DNA of 64,000 nucleotides, taken from contig NZ_JAUNLP010000001.1 in assembly GCF_030532195.1 (NCBI RefSeq), positions 310,001-374,000 of the forward strand. Direction: 5' to 3'. The stretch comes from Corynebacterium sp. GTDB lineage: Bacteria; Actinomycetota; Actinomycetes; Mycobacteriales; Mycobacteriaceae. The notes beneath the pieces are model-generated. The model was not told where the DNA came from and made no database searches. It worked only from the letters and a program-made list of their open reading frames with translations. Both the position numbers and the translations under genes were made by a program. Shown piece by piece: positions 37,672 through 46,468 of the stretch (within the stretch, counting starts at the first letter, position 1; every line of letters begins with the position of its first letter).

Positions 37672-39333
37672 CTATGCGAAAACGATGTTGAGAACTACGA
37701 CCATCACCAGGCACAAGATACCCAGCGGAACAGTTCGCTGTAGAAGTGGCAATTCTGCTTCGGCAGCATCTGTGAGGTTGGCCTTCGGAGTGACAGACTT
37801 GACGAAGCCCACCAGCTCCTCATCGGGTTTCGGCGTTGTCATGAGGGAAACGACCACGGCCACCGCGATATCGACGACGAATGCGACGGAGGCGGCGACG
37901 AAGGCAGTGCCCTGCCCCGGCAGGTCAAAGATGGTTGCGCTTGCCGACGTGAACTCGGAGATGTACCAGTACAAAATCGCAGCACCTGTACCTGCGAGCA
38001 GAGACGACCAACCTGCTGCCGGTGTCATGCGCTTCCAGAACATGCCGATGAGGAAGGTGGCGAACAACGGTGCGTTGAAGAAGCCGAATAGCGTCTGCAA
38101 GTAGTCCATGACGTTGCCGAAATTATCAGCAATCAATGCGGTGAACACTGCGATGACGGTGGCGCCAACGGTAGCGATACGGCCGACCTTGAGGTAGTAG
38201 TCATCAGCTCGATCTTTGATGACATAGGTCTGCCAAATGTCGTAGCTAAAGACTGTATTGAACGCGGAGATATTCGCTGCCATGCCTGCCATGAAGGCTG
38301 CTAGTAGACCGGCGATTGCGATGCCCAGCAGACCGTTGGGTAGCAAATCTCTCATTAGGTAGAGAATTGCGTCGTTAGGCTTGGCGGTCTGATCCATGAT
38401 TGGTGCGACGGTGGCACCGGCGATCATGCCCGGCAGCACGACGATGAACGGGATGAACATCTTTGGGAAAGCACCGATGATTGGAGTCTTGCGTGCGGCC
38501 GACAGTGAATCGGCGGCCATGGAGCGCTGAACCTCCACGAAGTTGGTTGTCCAGTAGCCAAACGACAGCACGAAGCCGAGACCGAACACCAGTCCAATGA
38601 CGGAAATTACGGGGTTATCAAAACCGGAAATATCCGTGCCCGGCCAGGTGTGGAAGTGCGATTCTGTGGCAACTTTTTCCTTCAGCCCAGACCATCCGCC
38701 GACGCTGTGCAAGCCGATTAGAGTCAGTGGCAACAAAGCTGCGACAATCACGAAGAACTGAAGCACCTCGTTGTAGATTGCCGCGGACAGTCCGCCCAGC
38801 GTGATGTAGGACAGCACGATGACTGCCGCGACAACCAACGTCAGCCACAGTGGCCAGCCAAGTAGTGCATTGACCACTTTGGCCAGCAACAGAAGGTTGA
38901 TACCCGCGATTAGCAGCTGCGCGATAGCGAATGAAATCGCGTTGACCAGGTGTGCACCGGGGCCGAAACGACGCAGCATGAATTCCGGTACTGAACGGAC
39001 CTTGGAGCCGTAGTAGAAGGGCATCATGACAATGCCCAAAAACACCATGGCAGGGACGGCACCAATCCAGAAGTAGTGCATGGTCTGGAAACCGTATTGC
39101 ACACCATTTGCGGACATACCGACGATTTCCACGGCACCGAGGTTGGCTGAGATGAACGCCAACCCTGTCACCCAGGCCGGCAGCGAGCGCCCTGAGAGGA
39201 AGAAGTCAATGGAACTGGACACCTTGGCTCGAGCAGCCCAGCCAATGCCGAGAACGAATAGGAAGTAGAGAGCAACGATGGAGTAATCCACCCATGTCGC
39301 GTCGAGTCTTAGGGCTGATTGCGCCACTATCAC
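37672..39333 (-). CDS. Sodium/solute symporter (SSS family), probable galactose carrier
   Basis: A 553-residue carrier with about 13-14 membrane segments. SGLT-like motifs are visible: DFFLSGRSLPAWVTGLAFISANLGAVEIVGM and the later segment GMAANISAFNTVFSYDIW near the SSS sodium site. GTG at 39333 (VIVAQSALRLD) follows AAGGAGG by five bases; a GTG six bases on is a good alternative. Galactose is inferred from its neighbours galM and galTK. It begins about 284 bases after galM, behind its own promoter and palindrome. Confidence 0.88.
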   Translation of the reverse strand: MIVAQSALRLDATWVDYSIVALYFLFVLGIGWAARAKVSSSIDFFLSGRSLPAWVTGLAFISANLGAVEIVGMSANGVQYGFQTMHYFWIGAVPAMVFLGIVMMPFYYGSKVRSVPEFMLRRFGPGAHLVNAISFAIAQLLIAGINLLLLAKVVNALLGWPLWLTLVVAAVIVLSYITLGGLSAAIYNEVLQFFVIVAALLPLTLIGLHSVGGWSGLKEKVATESHFHTWPGTDISGFDNPVISVIGLVFGLGFVLSFGYWTTNFVEVQRSMAADSLSAARKTPIIGAFPKMFIPFIVVLPGMIAGATVAPIMDQTAKPNDAILYLMRDLLPNGLLGIAIAGLLAAFMAGMAANISAFNTVFSYDIWQTYVIKDRADDYYLKVGRIATVGATVIAVFTALIADNFGNVMDYLQTLFGFFNAPLFATFLIGMFWKRMTPAAGWSSLLAGTGAAILYWYISEFTSASATIFDLPGQGTAFVAASVAFVVDIAVAVVVSLMTTPKPDEELVGFVKSVTPKANLTDAAEAELPLLQRTVPLGILCLVMVVVLNIVFA

Positions 39334-39528
39334 GACGGCCTCCTTGCGGTTAGGCGGTTGAAACGTATTCAGGAAATGCACGAATAGGGATTTCCCTTAT
39401 TTCGGCACCTGAGATATGGCGCACGCCCAGCGACGGCCGTGAAAGTGGTTAGACCTACCGCGAACTGTAGGGTCAGATTGCCACTACCCCGCACAAAAGG
39501 AAGACCTATTCTTTTACATTCGTCCTCC

Positions 39529-39563
39529 AGTGTATTTTTCTTTCTTAATTCAAGATGAATTAA
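39529..39563 (-). promoter_or_regulatory. Symporter-operon promoter with palindromic operator
   Basis: TTAATTC-N5-GAATTAA (39545-39563) is a perfect 19-base palindrome. On the minus strand it covers the probable -35 zone ahead of a -10-like TACACT (39534-39529). A sugar-responsive repressor or activator is likely, but no regulator gene is nearby. The rest of 39364-39528 is non-coding leader with no other clear structure. Confidence 0.5.
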
Positions 39564-39583
39564 TCAAGAAGGATTTAACCCGA

Positions 39584-39607
39584 TTGAGGGGGCCGCACGC
39601 CCCTCAA
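39584..39607 (-). terminator. Hairpin after galM
   Basis: TTGAGGGG/CCCCTCAA arms (perfect 8 bp), 11 bases past the galM stop. The U-tract is poor, so read-through into the symporter operon is possible. Confidence 0.55.
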
Positions 39608-39617
39608 CTGGGCAAAA

Positions 39618-40574
39618 CTAATCTTCATTCGTGAACGCTAGAAGCCCCATTGCCAAAGTCTTGGTCGCTCCCGATTGAATTCGCAGCAAACCGGTACCGG
39701 AGCGCAGCGCATCCGGCGGACATGTCATTGGTTCCACCGCAATCGCACTTCCGTGCCCAGGAAAACCTTCTCGACGCCCCGCGTCGGCAATGTAGACCTG
39801 GAAGAACCGGAATTCATCATCAGCCCAGAGTGCTGCCCCCTTGCCACTTGGTCCAACCAAGTGCGCTTCACGACGGCGCGGTGAGCCGCCTTCCGCTGTC
39901 TCCTCGGCGGCAACGAAGCAGTGGTCCAGCCACAGCCCCTCCATTGATACTCCCTCTCGAACACCGGGGAGCACCGAATCCGCTGACACCGCCGGACCAG
40001 CTGGCAAGTTTCGAATTGGCTCTAGCGGCAGATTTTTATCCACGGGCAGCCGCAGTGTGCAGCTGGCAAAATCAGCGCCCAAAGCGCTTAAGTACGGATG
40101 CCAGCCCAGGCCAAACGGGCACTCACTATCGCTGCGATTATGCACTGTGAACTGGGCTGATAGACCATCTTCAGCCGTGACCTGCCAACGCACGGTCATT
40201 TCGAGTTCCCAAGGCCAGCCCGGCTGTGGCTCAACTTCTACCTGCAAGGTGACGCTACTGGCATCAACATCGGCAACAGACCAGATGCGGTCGGCGACAA
40301 AGCCGTGAATAGCATTGGCCCGCGACGGCTCGGAAATATCTAGCCGATGTACTTCCCCATCGAAGATAAATACTCCGTCGGCGACTCGGTTCGGCCAGGG
40401 TGCCAGGAGGGTACCTGCGGACAGGGGTGGATTAAATCCTTTGGGATAGTCCGTCAGCAGTGGCAGGCCACGGTACTCCAGAGCTCTCGGGCCGCCACCG
40501 AACTGGGAAATGCTCGCAGCATAGTCACCGGCGGCAATGTCGATGAATTCATGATCGTGCGCGAAAAGTTGCAT
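39618..40574 (-). CDS. galM: Aldose 1-epimerase (galactose mutarotase)
   Basis: Interconverts alpha and beta anomers of galactose, feeding galactokinase. The 318 residues have the catalytic-His region NAIHGFVADRIW, the second His block FGLGWHPYLSALG, and the catalytic Glu near the end (SAIAVEPMTCPPDAL). The ATG at 40574 has GAAGGTGA about eight bases ahead. It is the first gene of the galactose cluster in the direction of transcription. GATTAATT-type half-sites occur just upstream and again in the symporter promoter. Confidence 0.92.
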   Translation of the reverse strand: MQLFAHDHEFIDIAAGDYAASISQFGGGPRALEYRGLPLLTDYPKGFNPPLSAGTLLAPWPNRVADGVFIFDGEVHRLDISEPSRANAIHGFVADRIWSVADVDASSVTLQVEVEPQPGWPWELEMTVRWQVTAEDGLSAQFTVHNRSDSECPFGLGWHPYLSALGADFASCTLRLPVDKNLPLEPIRNLPAGPAVSADSVLPGVREGVSMEGLWLDHCFVAAEETAEGGSPRRREAHLVGPSGKGAALWADDEFRFFQVYIADAGRREGFPGHGSAIAVEPMTCPPDALRSGTGLLRIQSGATKTLAMGLLAFTNED

Positions 40575-40643
40575 GCGCAAATCACCTTCCACGTGGGTTC
40601 GAAAATTAATCCCTTCGCAACCCGAGATTAACCCAAAACAAAA

Positions 40644-40675
40644 GCGCGGTTAGGTCAATTATGACCTAACCGCGC
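40644..40675 (-). terminator. Strong terminator after pnp
   Basis: Perfect 14-bp arms (40644-40657 with 40662-40675) and a four-base loop, followed by TTTTGTTTT on the minus strand. It insulates pnp from galM. Confidence 0.93.
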
Positions 40676-40731
40676 CGTCGCTAATCGCGTTGTCGGAGGC
40701 TACATAGAGCAAATCCTTACGTCGTCACGCA

Positions 40732-42999
40732 TTAGTCGTCTTCGACCGGAACCAGCGAGATCTTGCCGCGGTTGTCGATGTCAGCGATTTCGACCTGAAT
40801 CTTGTCGCCGACGTTGATGACATCCTCAACCTTCTCAATGCGCTTGTCGCCACCGAGCTTGGAGATGTGGATCAAGCCGTCGCGGCCCGGGGTCAGGGAG
40901 ACGAAAGCACCGAAGGCAACGGTCTTGACGACGGTGCCCAGGTAGCGCTCGCCGACCTTCGGCAGCTGCGGGTTAGCAATCGCGTTGATCTGCTCGAGTG
41001 CCGCGTCAGCAGCCTCACCGCTGGTGGCGGAGACGAACACGGTGCCGTCATCCTCGATGGAGACCTCAGCGCCGGTTTCCTCGGTAATACCATTGATGGT
41101 CTTGCCCTTCGGGCCGATCAGCTCACCAATCTTGGAAGCCGGAATCTTGACCGTGGTGATCTTCGGAGCCAGCTTGCTCATCTCATCCGGGGACTCGATG
41201 ACCTCTGCCATGGTGGACAGAATTGCCAGGCGAGCATCGCGTGCCTGCGACAGCGCATCAGCCAGGACCTTCGACGGAATGCCGTCGAGCTTGGTATCCA
41301 GCTGCAGGGCGGTGATGAAGTCAGCAGTACCGGCGACTTTGAAGTCCATGTCGCCGAATGCGTCCTCCGCACCCAGGATGTCGGTCAGGGCGACAAAGCG
41401 GTTCTCGCCGTCAACCTCGCCGGAAACCAGACCCATAGCGATACCAGCGACCGGAGCCTTCAGCGGCACACCGGCGTTGTACAGCGACAGCGTCGATGCA
41501 CAAACCGAACCCATCGAGGTCGAACCGTTGGAGCCCAGCGCCTCAGAGACCTGGCGAATGGTGTACGGGAACTCCTCGCGGGACGGAATGACCGGCACCA
41601 GTGCGCGCTCAGCCAGCGCACCGTGACCAATCTCGCGGCGCTTCGGGGAGCCGACGCGACCAGTCTCGCCGGTGGAGTACGGCGGGAAGTTGTAGTGGTG
41701 GATGTAGCGCTTGGACTTGGTCGGAGTCAGCGAGTCGATCTGCTGCTCCATCTTCAGCATGTCCAGGGTGGTCACACCCAGAATCTGAGTCTCGCCGCGC
41801 TCAAACAGCGAGGAACCGTGCGCACGCGGAACCAGGCCAACCTCAACGCCCAGGTCACGGATGTCGGTGACACCGCGGCCGTCAATGCGGAAGCCCTCGG
41901 TCAGGATCTTGTCGCGGACGATCTGCTTCATGACAGCGTTGTATGCCGCACGAATCTGCTTGGATGCATCCTGCTCATCAACATCATCGCTGACGAAACG
42001 GTCAACCAGCTGCTCCTCGACTTCCTCCATGTAGGAGTTCGTCGCCTCATCGCGCTCCTGCTTACCCGGCAGGGTCAGCAGCTTGGCCAGCTTCTTGGTG
42101 GCCTTCTTCTCGACCGCAGCGAACACATCGTCGCTGTACGCCGGGAACAGCGGGAATTCCTGAGTCTCCTTCGCCGTGCGCTCAGCCAGGCCCTTCTGTG
42201 CCTCACACAGCACCTTGATGTGCGGCTTCGCAGCCTCAAGGCCAGCGGCAACGATGTCCTCGGTCGGTGCCGGCGCACCGTCGGCAACGCGCTTGACGAC
42301 GGTCTCCCCTGCCCCGGCCTCCACCATCATGATGGCGACATCTTCGACATTCTTGCCGCGACGCTTGCGGGTGACAATACGGCCAGCGACAACCATCTCG
42401 AACAGAGCCTGCTCATGCTGCTCCTCCGTCGGGAAAGCAACCCAAGCGCCCTTCGGGTGATCCTCATCTGCAACCAGTGCAATGCGAACGCCGCCGACGG
42501 CGCCGGAGACCGGCAGGCCGGATAGCTGCGTGGCGGCAGAAGCACCGTTGATGGCCACGACGTCGTAGCGGTCCTTCGGATCCCAGGACATCACGGTGAC
42601 GACAACCTGAACCTCATTGCGCAGGCCCTTGACAAAGGTCGGGCGCAGCGGGCGGTCAATCAGACGGCATGCCAGGATGGCATCGGTGGACGGGCGACCT
42701 TCACGGCGGAAGAACGAACCCGGAATCTTGCCCGCAGCGTACATGCGCTCTTCGACATCGACGGTCAGCGGGAAGAAGTCAAAGCCCTCACGGGGCTGGT
42801 TGGAAGCGGTGACGGTGGACAGCAACATTGTGTCCTCGTCCAAGTAGGTGGTCACCGAACCGTCTGCCTGACGGGCCAGCTGACCGGTTTCAAAACGAAT
42901 GGTGCGGGTACCGAAATCGCCATTATCGATTGTGGCTACTGCCTCGGTAATTCCGTAATCCTCGTCAAAAAAGTATTCAACAGCCTTGCTGTTGGCCAT
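40732..42999 (-). CDS. pnp: Polyribonucleotide nucleotidyltransferase
   Basis: Phosphorolytic 3'-5' exoribonuclease (also called gpsI in actinobacteria). From ATG 42999 ([16 protein letters not shown]) it has 755 residues. It shows two RNase PH domains with [26 protein letters not shown] and [22 protein letters not shown], a KH domain ([28 protein letters not shown]) and an S1 domain at the C-terminus ([33 protein letters not shown]). GGAG precedes the start. rpsO lies upstream, as in most bacteria. Confidence 0.96.
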   Translation of the reverse strand: MANSKAVEYFFDEDYGITEAVATIDNGDFGTRTIRFETGQLARQADGSVTTYLDEDTMLLSTVTASNQPREGFDFFPLTVDVEERMYAAGKIPGSFFRREGRPSTDAILACRLIDRPLRPTFVKGLRNEVQVVVTVMSWDPKDRYDVVAINGASAATQLSGLPVSGAVGGVRIALVADEDHPKGAWVAFPTEEQHEQALFEMVVAGRIVTRKRRGKNVEDVAIMMVEAGAGETVVKRVADGAPAPTEDIVAAGLEAAKPHIKVLCEAQKGLAERTAKETQEFPLFPAYSDDVFAAVEKKATKKLAKLLTLPGKQERDEATNSYMEEVEEQLVDRFVSDDVDEQDASKQIRAAYNAVMKQIVRDKILTEGFRIDGRGVTDIRDLGVEVGLVPRAHGSSLFERGETQILGVTTLDMLKMEQQIDSLTPTKSKRYIHHYNFPPYSTGETGRVGSPKRREIGHGALAERALVPVIPSREEFPYTIRQVSEALGSNGSTSMGSVCASTLSLYNAGVPLKAPVAGIAMGLVSGEVDGENRFVALTDILGAEDAFGDMDFKVAGTADFITALQLDTKLDGIPSKVLADALSQARDARLAILSTMAEVIESPDEMSKLAPKITTVKIPASKIGELIGPKGKTINGITEETGAEVSIEDDGTVFVSATSGEAADAALEQINAIANPQLPKVGERYLGTVVKTVAFGAFVSLTPGRDGLIHISKLGGDKRIEKVEDVINVGDKIQVEIADIDNRGKISLVPVEDD

Positions 43000-43168
43000 A
43001 GGTGTCTTACTCCTAGAACTAGCGGCGATCATCGATGTCGCCTTCATCAAATCGAGTGGACTTTGTTTGCGCCCAGCATTCTACCAGGTAACTCGGGAAG
43101 TTCTCGTATCAACTATGCACCCGGTGCCCCTGGCAGGTACATCCCGCATCCAATTCACAAATGCAAAA

Positions 43169-43216
43169 ACCCGCCGCAGTGAGCTTCCCAACTAAGGGAA
43201 TTCACGCGCGACGGGT
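43169..43216 (-). terminator. Terminator after rpsO
   Basis: Long stem with ACCCGCCGC/GCGACGGGT outer arms and an inner TTCCC/GGGAA loop, followed by TTTT on the minus strand. It separates rpsO from pnp. Confidence 0.75.
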
Positions 43217-43254
43217 GAAAAGTCTTAAGCTACGAAAGATGCAGCTGCAGAGGC

Positions 43255-43524
43255 TTAGCGACGCAGGCCCAGGCGGTCAATCAGCTTACGGTAACGCTGA
43301 ATGTCATTGTCCTGCAGGTACTGCAGCAGACCCTTGCGGCGACCAACCAGCAGCAGCAGGCCACGACGGGAGTGGTGGTCGTGCTTGTGGTGCTTCAGGT
43401 GCTCGGTCAGCTGACGAATGCGAGCGGTCAGCAGTGCAACCTGAGCCTCCGGGGAACCGGTGTCGGTCTCGTGCAGGCCGAACTCCTTGAGAATCTCTGC
43501 CTTCTGTGCAGTGTTCAAAGCCAT
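43255..43524 (-). CDS. rpsO: 30S ribosomal protein S15
   Basis: An 89-residue primary 16S rRNA-binding protein. The S15 signature is clear: [50 protein letters not shown]. Start [12 protein letters not shown], with a GAGGAGC ribosome-binding site. Upstream of pnp, as usual. Confidence 0.97.
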   Translation of the reverse strand: MALNTAQKAEILKEFGLHETDTGSPEAQVALLTARIRQLTEHLKHHKHDHHSRRGLLLLVGRRKGLLQYLQDNDIQRYRKLIDRLGLRR

Positions 43525-43687
43525 GAAAATCTAGCTCCTCAAAAATCCAATTGTAATCGTTGTTTCAGTCCACTAACTCGGCATCAAGCAACCAAGCAAC
43601 GCTGCGGCGAATAACCGCCGTAATCAATCGCTCAATCGTGGTAACTGCTTGTGGACCGCAGTTACAGCCGAGGAGATACTCTATCAG

Positions 43688-44698
43688 CTAGCTGTTCTTA
43701 TCCAAAATGGCCTCATCGAGGATGGCCTTGGTATCGACAACATCCTGATTCATGCGCTCAATGAGAGCTTCCACAGAATCGAACTTTTCCATCCCGCGGA
43801 TACGGCGAACAAACTCAATCTGACCGTATGTGCCATAGAGATTGGACTCGCGGTCAATGACATATGCCTCAACCGTGCGGTCAGTATCGCCAAAGGTGAC
43901 ATTGGTGCCGACCGACACCGCTGCCGGGTAGCGCTCGCCGAACTCAATATTGCCCTGACCATCGGCCTCTGGCCGCGCCTCGGTCGGCTGAGCGCTAAAC
44001 CAGGCGGCGTAGACACCATCGGCCGGAATAGCCAGGCCGTCGGCAAAATCAATATTGGCCGTAGGGAAGCCCAGCTGTGCGCCCCCTCGACCCTGGCCTG
44101 GGATAACACGGCCATCGACACGGTAGTAGTACCCCAGGCACTCGGCGGCTGCGGCCACGGCGCCGTCGTTAAGCAGACCGCGAATACGTGTCGACGAGTC
44201 ACGGTCCGTGGTGCCCTCTGCGGTGACGGCAAGCAGGTCGACAATAGTGACCTCTACCCCAGCCGCACGACCATGTTCCGGCAATGTGTCCGCATTGCCC
44301 TTGGCTTTTTGGCCATAAGTGAAGTTCTGGCCGACAAACATCGCCTTGGCGTGCAGCTGATCGCGAATGACGGTGCTGACAAATTCGTCAGCGGGGATGC
44401 TGGCAAACTTCTTGTCGAATGCGACGACCAACATCGCGTCGATCCCCGCGGCCTCGGCGAGTTCCGCGCGGCGAGCAACCGTCGACAGCGCCGGTGGGAC
44501 CTTATCCGGGGCGAACAGCGCGACCGGATTGGGGTCAAAAGTCATCAGAATCGACTTCACCCCGCGCGCCTGCGCATCCTGCACGGTCTGGTTAATCAAC
44601 TGCTGATGACCGCGGTGAATACCGTCGAAAACTCCGACGGTAACTACCGAGTCACCGAAGTCAGCGGGCACCTTGTCCAAGCCATTCCAAATCTCCAC
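43688..44698 (-). CDS. ribF: Bifunctional riboflavin kinase / FAD synthetase
   Basis: Makes FMN and FAD. The 336-residue protein has an N-terminal adenylyltransferase domain (VTVGVFDGIHRGHQQLI; FDPNPVALF) and a C-terminal kinase domain (GYYYRVDGRVIPGQGRGGAQLGFPTANI). The GTG at 44698 (VEIWNGLDKVPADFG) has no ribosome-binding site, but a -10-like TACACT ends eight bases before it, so the transcript is probably leaderless. Upstream in-frame codons to 44812 cross the truB promoter and are rejected. It is divergent from truB. Confidence 0.94.
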   Translation of the reverse strand: MEIWNGLDKVPADFGDSVVTVGVFDGIHRGHQQLINQTVQDAQARGVKSILMTFDPNPVALFAPDKVPPALSTVARRAELAEAAGIDAMLVVAFDKKFASIPADEFVSTVIRDQLHAKAMFVGQNFTYGQKAKGNADTLPEHGRAAGVEVTIVDLLAVTAEGTTDRDSSTRIRGLLNDGAVAAAAECLGYYYRVDGRVIPGQGRGGAQLGFPTANIDFADGLAIPADGVYAAWFSAQPTEARPEADGQGNIEFGERYPAAVSVGTNVTFGDTDRTVEAYVIDRESNLYGTYGQIEFVRRIRGMEKFDSVEALIERMNQDVVDTKAILDEAILDKNS

Positions 44699-44706
44699 AA
44701 GGAGCA

Positions 44707-44755
44707 AGTGTAACTGGTTGCCGTTTAACACACTGCAAATGCCGCAACATAGGAT
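44707..44755. promoter_or_regulatory. Divergent leaderless promoters of ribF and truB
   Basis: The minus-strand -10 TACACT (44712-44707) serves ribF, and the plus-strand -10 TAGGAT (44750-44755) serves truB. Each lies 7-8 bases before its start codon, and neither gene has a ribosome-binding site. The -35 elements are weak. Confidence 0.5.
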
Positions 44756-44762
44756 TGCCACT

Positions 44763-45749
44763 ATGACCGACCTCGATCCGATTGCAGACTCCGGAATCGT
44801 CATTGTAGACAAGCCTCAGGGCTGGACAAGCCATGATGTCGTGGGCAAACTTCGCCGTATCTTCCGCACCAAGAAAGTCGGCCACTCCGGCACGCTCGAC
44901 CCCATGGCCACCGGCGTGCTCGTCCTCGGCATCGGCCGTGGCACACGCTTTCTACCGCACGTGCACGCCGATACCAAGTCCTATCGCGCAACTATTCGGC
45001 TGGGCGCCGCCACGCTTACCGACGACGCCGAGGGCGAATTGCTCTCCACATCATCGGCGGCAGCGGTAACCGATGAGATGATTCGGGACAAAGTCGCGGA
45101 ATTTACCGGCACGATTATGCAAAAGCCCGCTGCGGTGTCAGCCGTCAAGATTGATGGTGTGCGTGCCTATGAGCGTATTCGCCGTGGCGAGAAGGTCGAT
45201 ATCCCCGCCCGTCCAGTCACGATTAGCCGCTACGAGGTAGTGGATATCCGCCACGACACCGACCCCGCGCGCCCAGGAGAATGTATTGACATCGATGTGG
45301 AGGTCGATTGCTCCGCCGGCACCTTCATTCGCGCTCTCGCCCGCGATTTGGGTGAAACCCTCGGCGTGGGCGGTCACCTGACGGCACTGCGTCGCACGGC
45401 TGCCGGCGTCTTCACACTCGATGATGCTCTGACCATCCCGCAGCTGACAGACATGGCCGAAAAATACGATGCCGAGCACCCAGAAATTGCCGAGATGCGC
45501 CGTCCTTTGCCACAGCGCGCGGCACATCTGCTGCCGATGAGCCTTGACCAGGCTTGTTTGCGCTGCTTTGCGTCCCGCGAGGTCACGGAGCAAGAAGCAC
45601 ACGATTTGACCCAAGGTAAGTGGCTTGAGCCGATTGGGATGCGCGGTGTCTACGCGGCAGTAGCACCAAGTGGTCGCGTCCCCGCACTGGTCACTGAGTC
45701 TGGCAAACGCGCCAAGACGGTGTTCGTAGTGCGCCCTGCGACTCTCTAA
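44763..45749 (+). CDS. truB: tRNA pseudouridine-55 synthase
   Basis: Makes the universal pseudouridine-55 in the tRNA T loop. The 328 residues include the catalytic Asp motif GHSGTLDPMATGVLVLGIGRGT and the block QKPAAVSAVKIDGVRAYERIRRGE. A C-terminal actinobacterial extension follows residue 220. The ATG at 44763 (MTDLDPIADSG) is probably leaderless. It converges with the phosphopantetheinyl transferase gene, leaving an 11-base gap. Confidence 0.95.
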   Translation: MTDLDPIADSGIVIVDKPQGWTSHDVVGKLRRIFRTKKVGHSGTLDPMATGVLVLGIGRGTRFLPHVHADTKSYRATIRLGAATLTDDAEGELLSTSSAAAVTDEMIRDKVAEFTGTIMQKPAAVSAVKIDGVRAYERIRRGEKVDIPARPVTISRYEVVDIRHDTDPARPGECIDIDVEVDCSAGTFIRALARDLGETLGVGGHLTALRRTAAGVFTLDDALTIPQLTDMAEKYDAEHPEIAEMRRPLPQRAAHLLPMSLDQACLRCFASREVTEQEAHDLTQGKWLEPIGMRGVYAAVAPSGRVPALVTESGKRAKTVFVVRPATL

Positions 45750-45760
45750 CCTGCGGTATT

Positions 45761-46468
45761 TTAGTCACGCGGGAGCCACACAGCGGTGGCTACCACACTA
45801 GCGCCACGTACCCAACATCCATTGATGTTTCGGAAGATCTGCGGCACGTCGCGATGAAACGTGATTCCCAACTCTCCGGAGGTTAGACCGCTGCGCTTTC
45901 GAAATAGATGTGCCAGCGGCTGCCGTCTGAGTCGGACAGGCTGCACAGAAACTTCCGAAAAGTCCAGCCACTGCCCCATGATTGGTTCCCAGGCCTTGTA
46001 CATCGATTCCTTGGCACTGAACTGCACCAGGGAGTCGATACGTTCCTCATCGGCGCGCAGCACAGCGTCAATGGCACCCGGTTCCATGTCCTGGTCAACC
46101 TCGACATCGAGACCAATGCCACGCAACTGCGCAGCATGCGCCACCACCGCAGCGACCGCAACATCGCAGTGACTAATCGAGCCCACGACCCCGCTCGGCC
46201 ACAGCGGCGCTTTGGCGGCCGACACACCAATGCCATCGCTTTCCGGGAGCCCCAACTGCTCAAGCGCTTCGTGCGCGGCTTTGCGGCCACGGGCAAAATC
46301 TCGCTGCCGAGTTGCCACGGCACCATCGCACACTTTCTGCTCGAGCACGTGGAGCTGCTGCAGTTCCTGCGGGTCAAAAGGGCGCGTGGCATTGGGTTCC
46401 AGCACCAGTTTTGTTCCCGCTGGCAGATTGGCGATGAGCGTCTCGTGGACGTCGTCAAGCGAAATCAT
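45761..46468 (-). CDS. pptT: 4'-Phosphopantetheinyl transferase (PptT-type)
   Basis: Transfers phosphopantetheine from CoA to acyl, peptidyl or mycolate-synthesis carrier proteins. The 235-residue protein has the Sfp/EntD-type motifs GSISHCDVAVAAVV, GIGLDVEVD (Mg-binding Asp) and FSAKESMYKAWEP. Its ATG at 46468 (MISLDDVHETL) overlaps the MATE gene stop by a few bases, implying coupling. By context it is the orthologue of M. tuberculosis PptT (Rv2794c, from memory). Confidence 0.9.
   Translation of the reverse strand: MISLDDVHETLIANLPAGTKLVLEPNATRPFDPQELQQLHVLEQKVCDGAVATRQRDFARGRKAAHEALEQLGLPESDGIGVSAAKAPLWPSGVVGSISHCDVAVAAVVAHAAQLRGIGLDVEVDQDMEPGAIDAVLRADEERIDSLVQFSAKESMYKAWEPIMGQWLDFSEVSVQPVRLRRQPLAHLFRKRSGLTSGELGITFHRDVPQIFRNINGCWVRGASVVATAVWLPRD

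Noticed and set aside
40867-42525. 552-codon plus-strand open frame
   Set aside because: Antisense to pnp.
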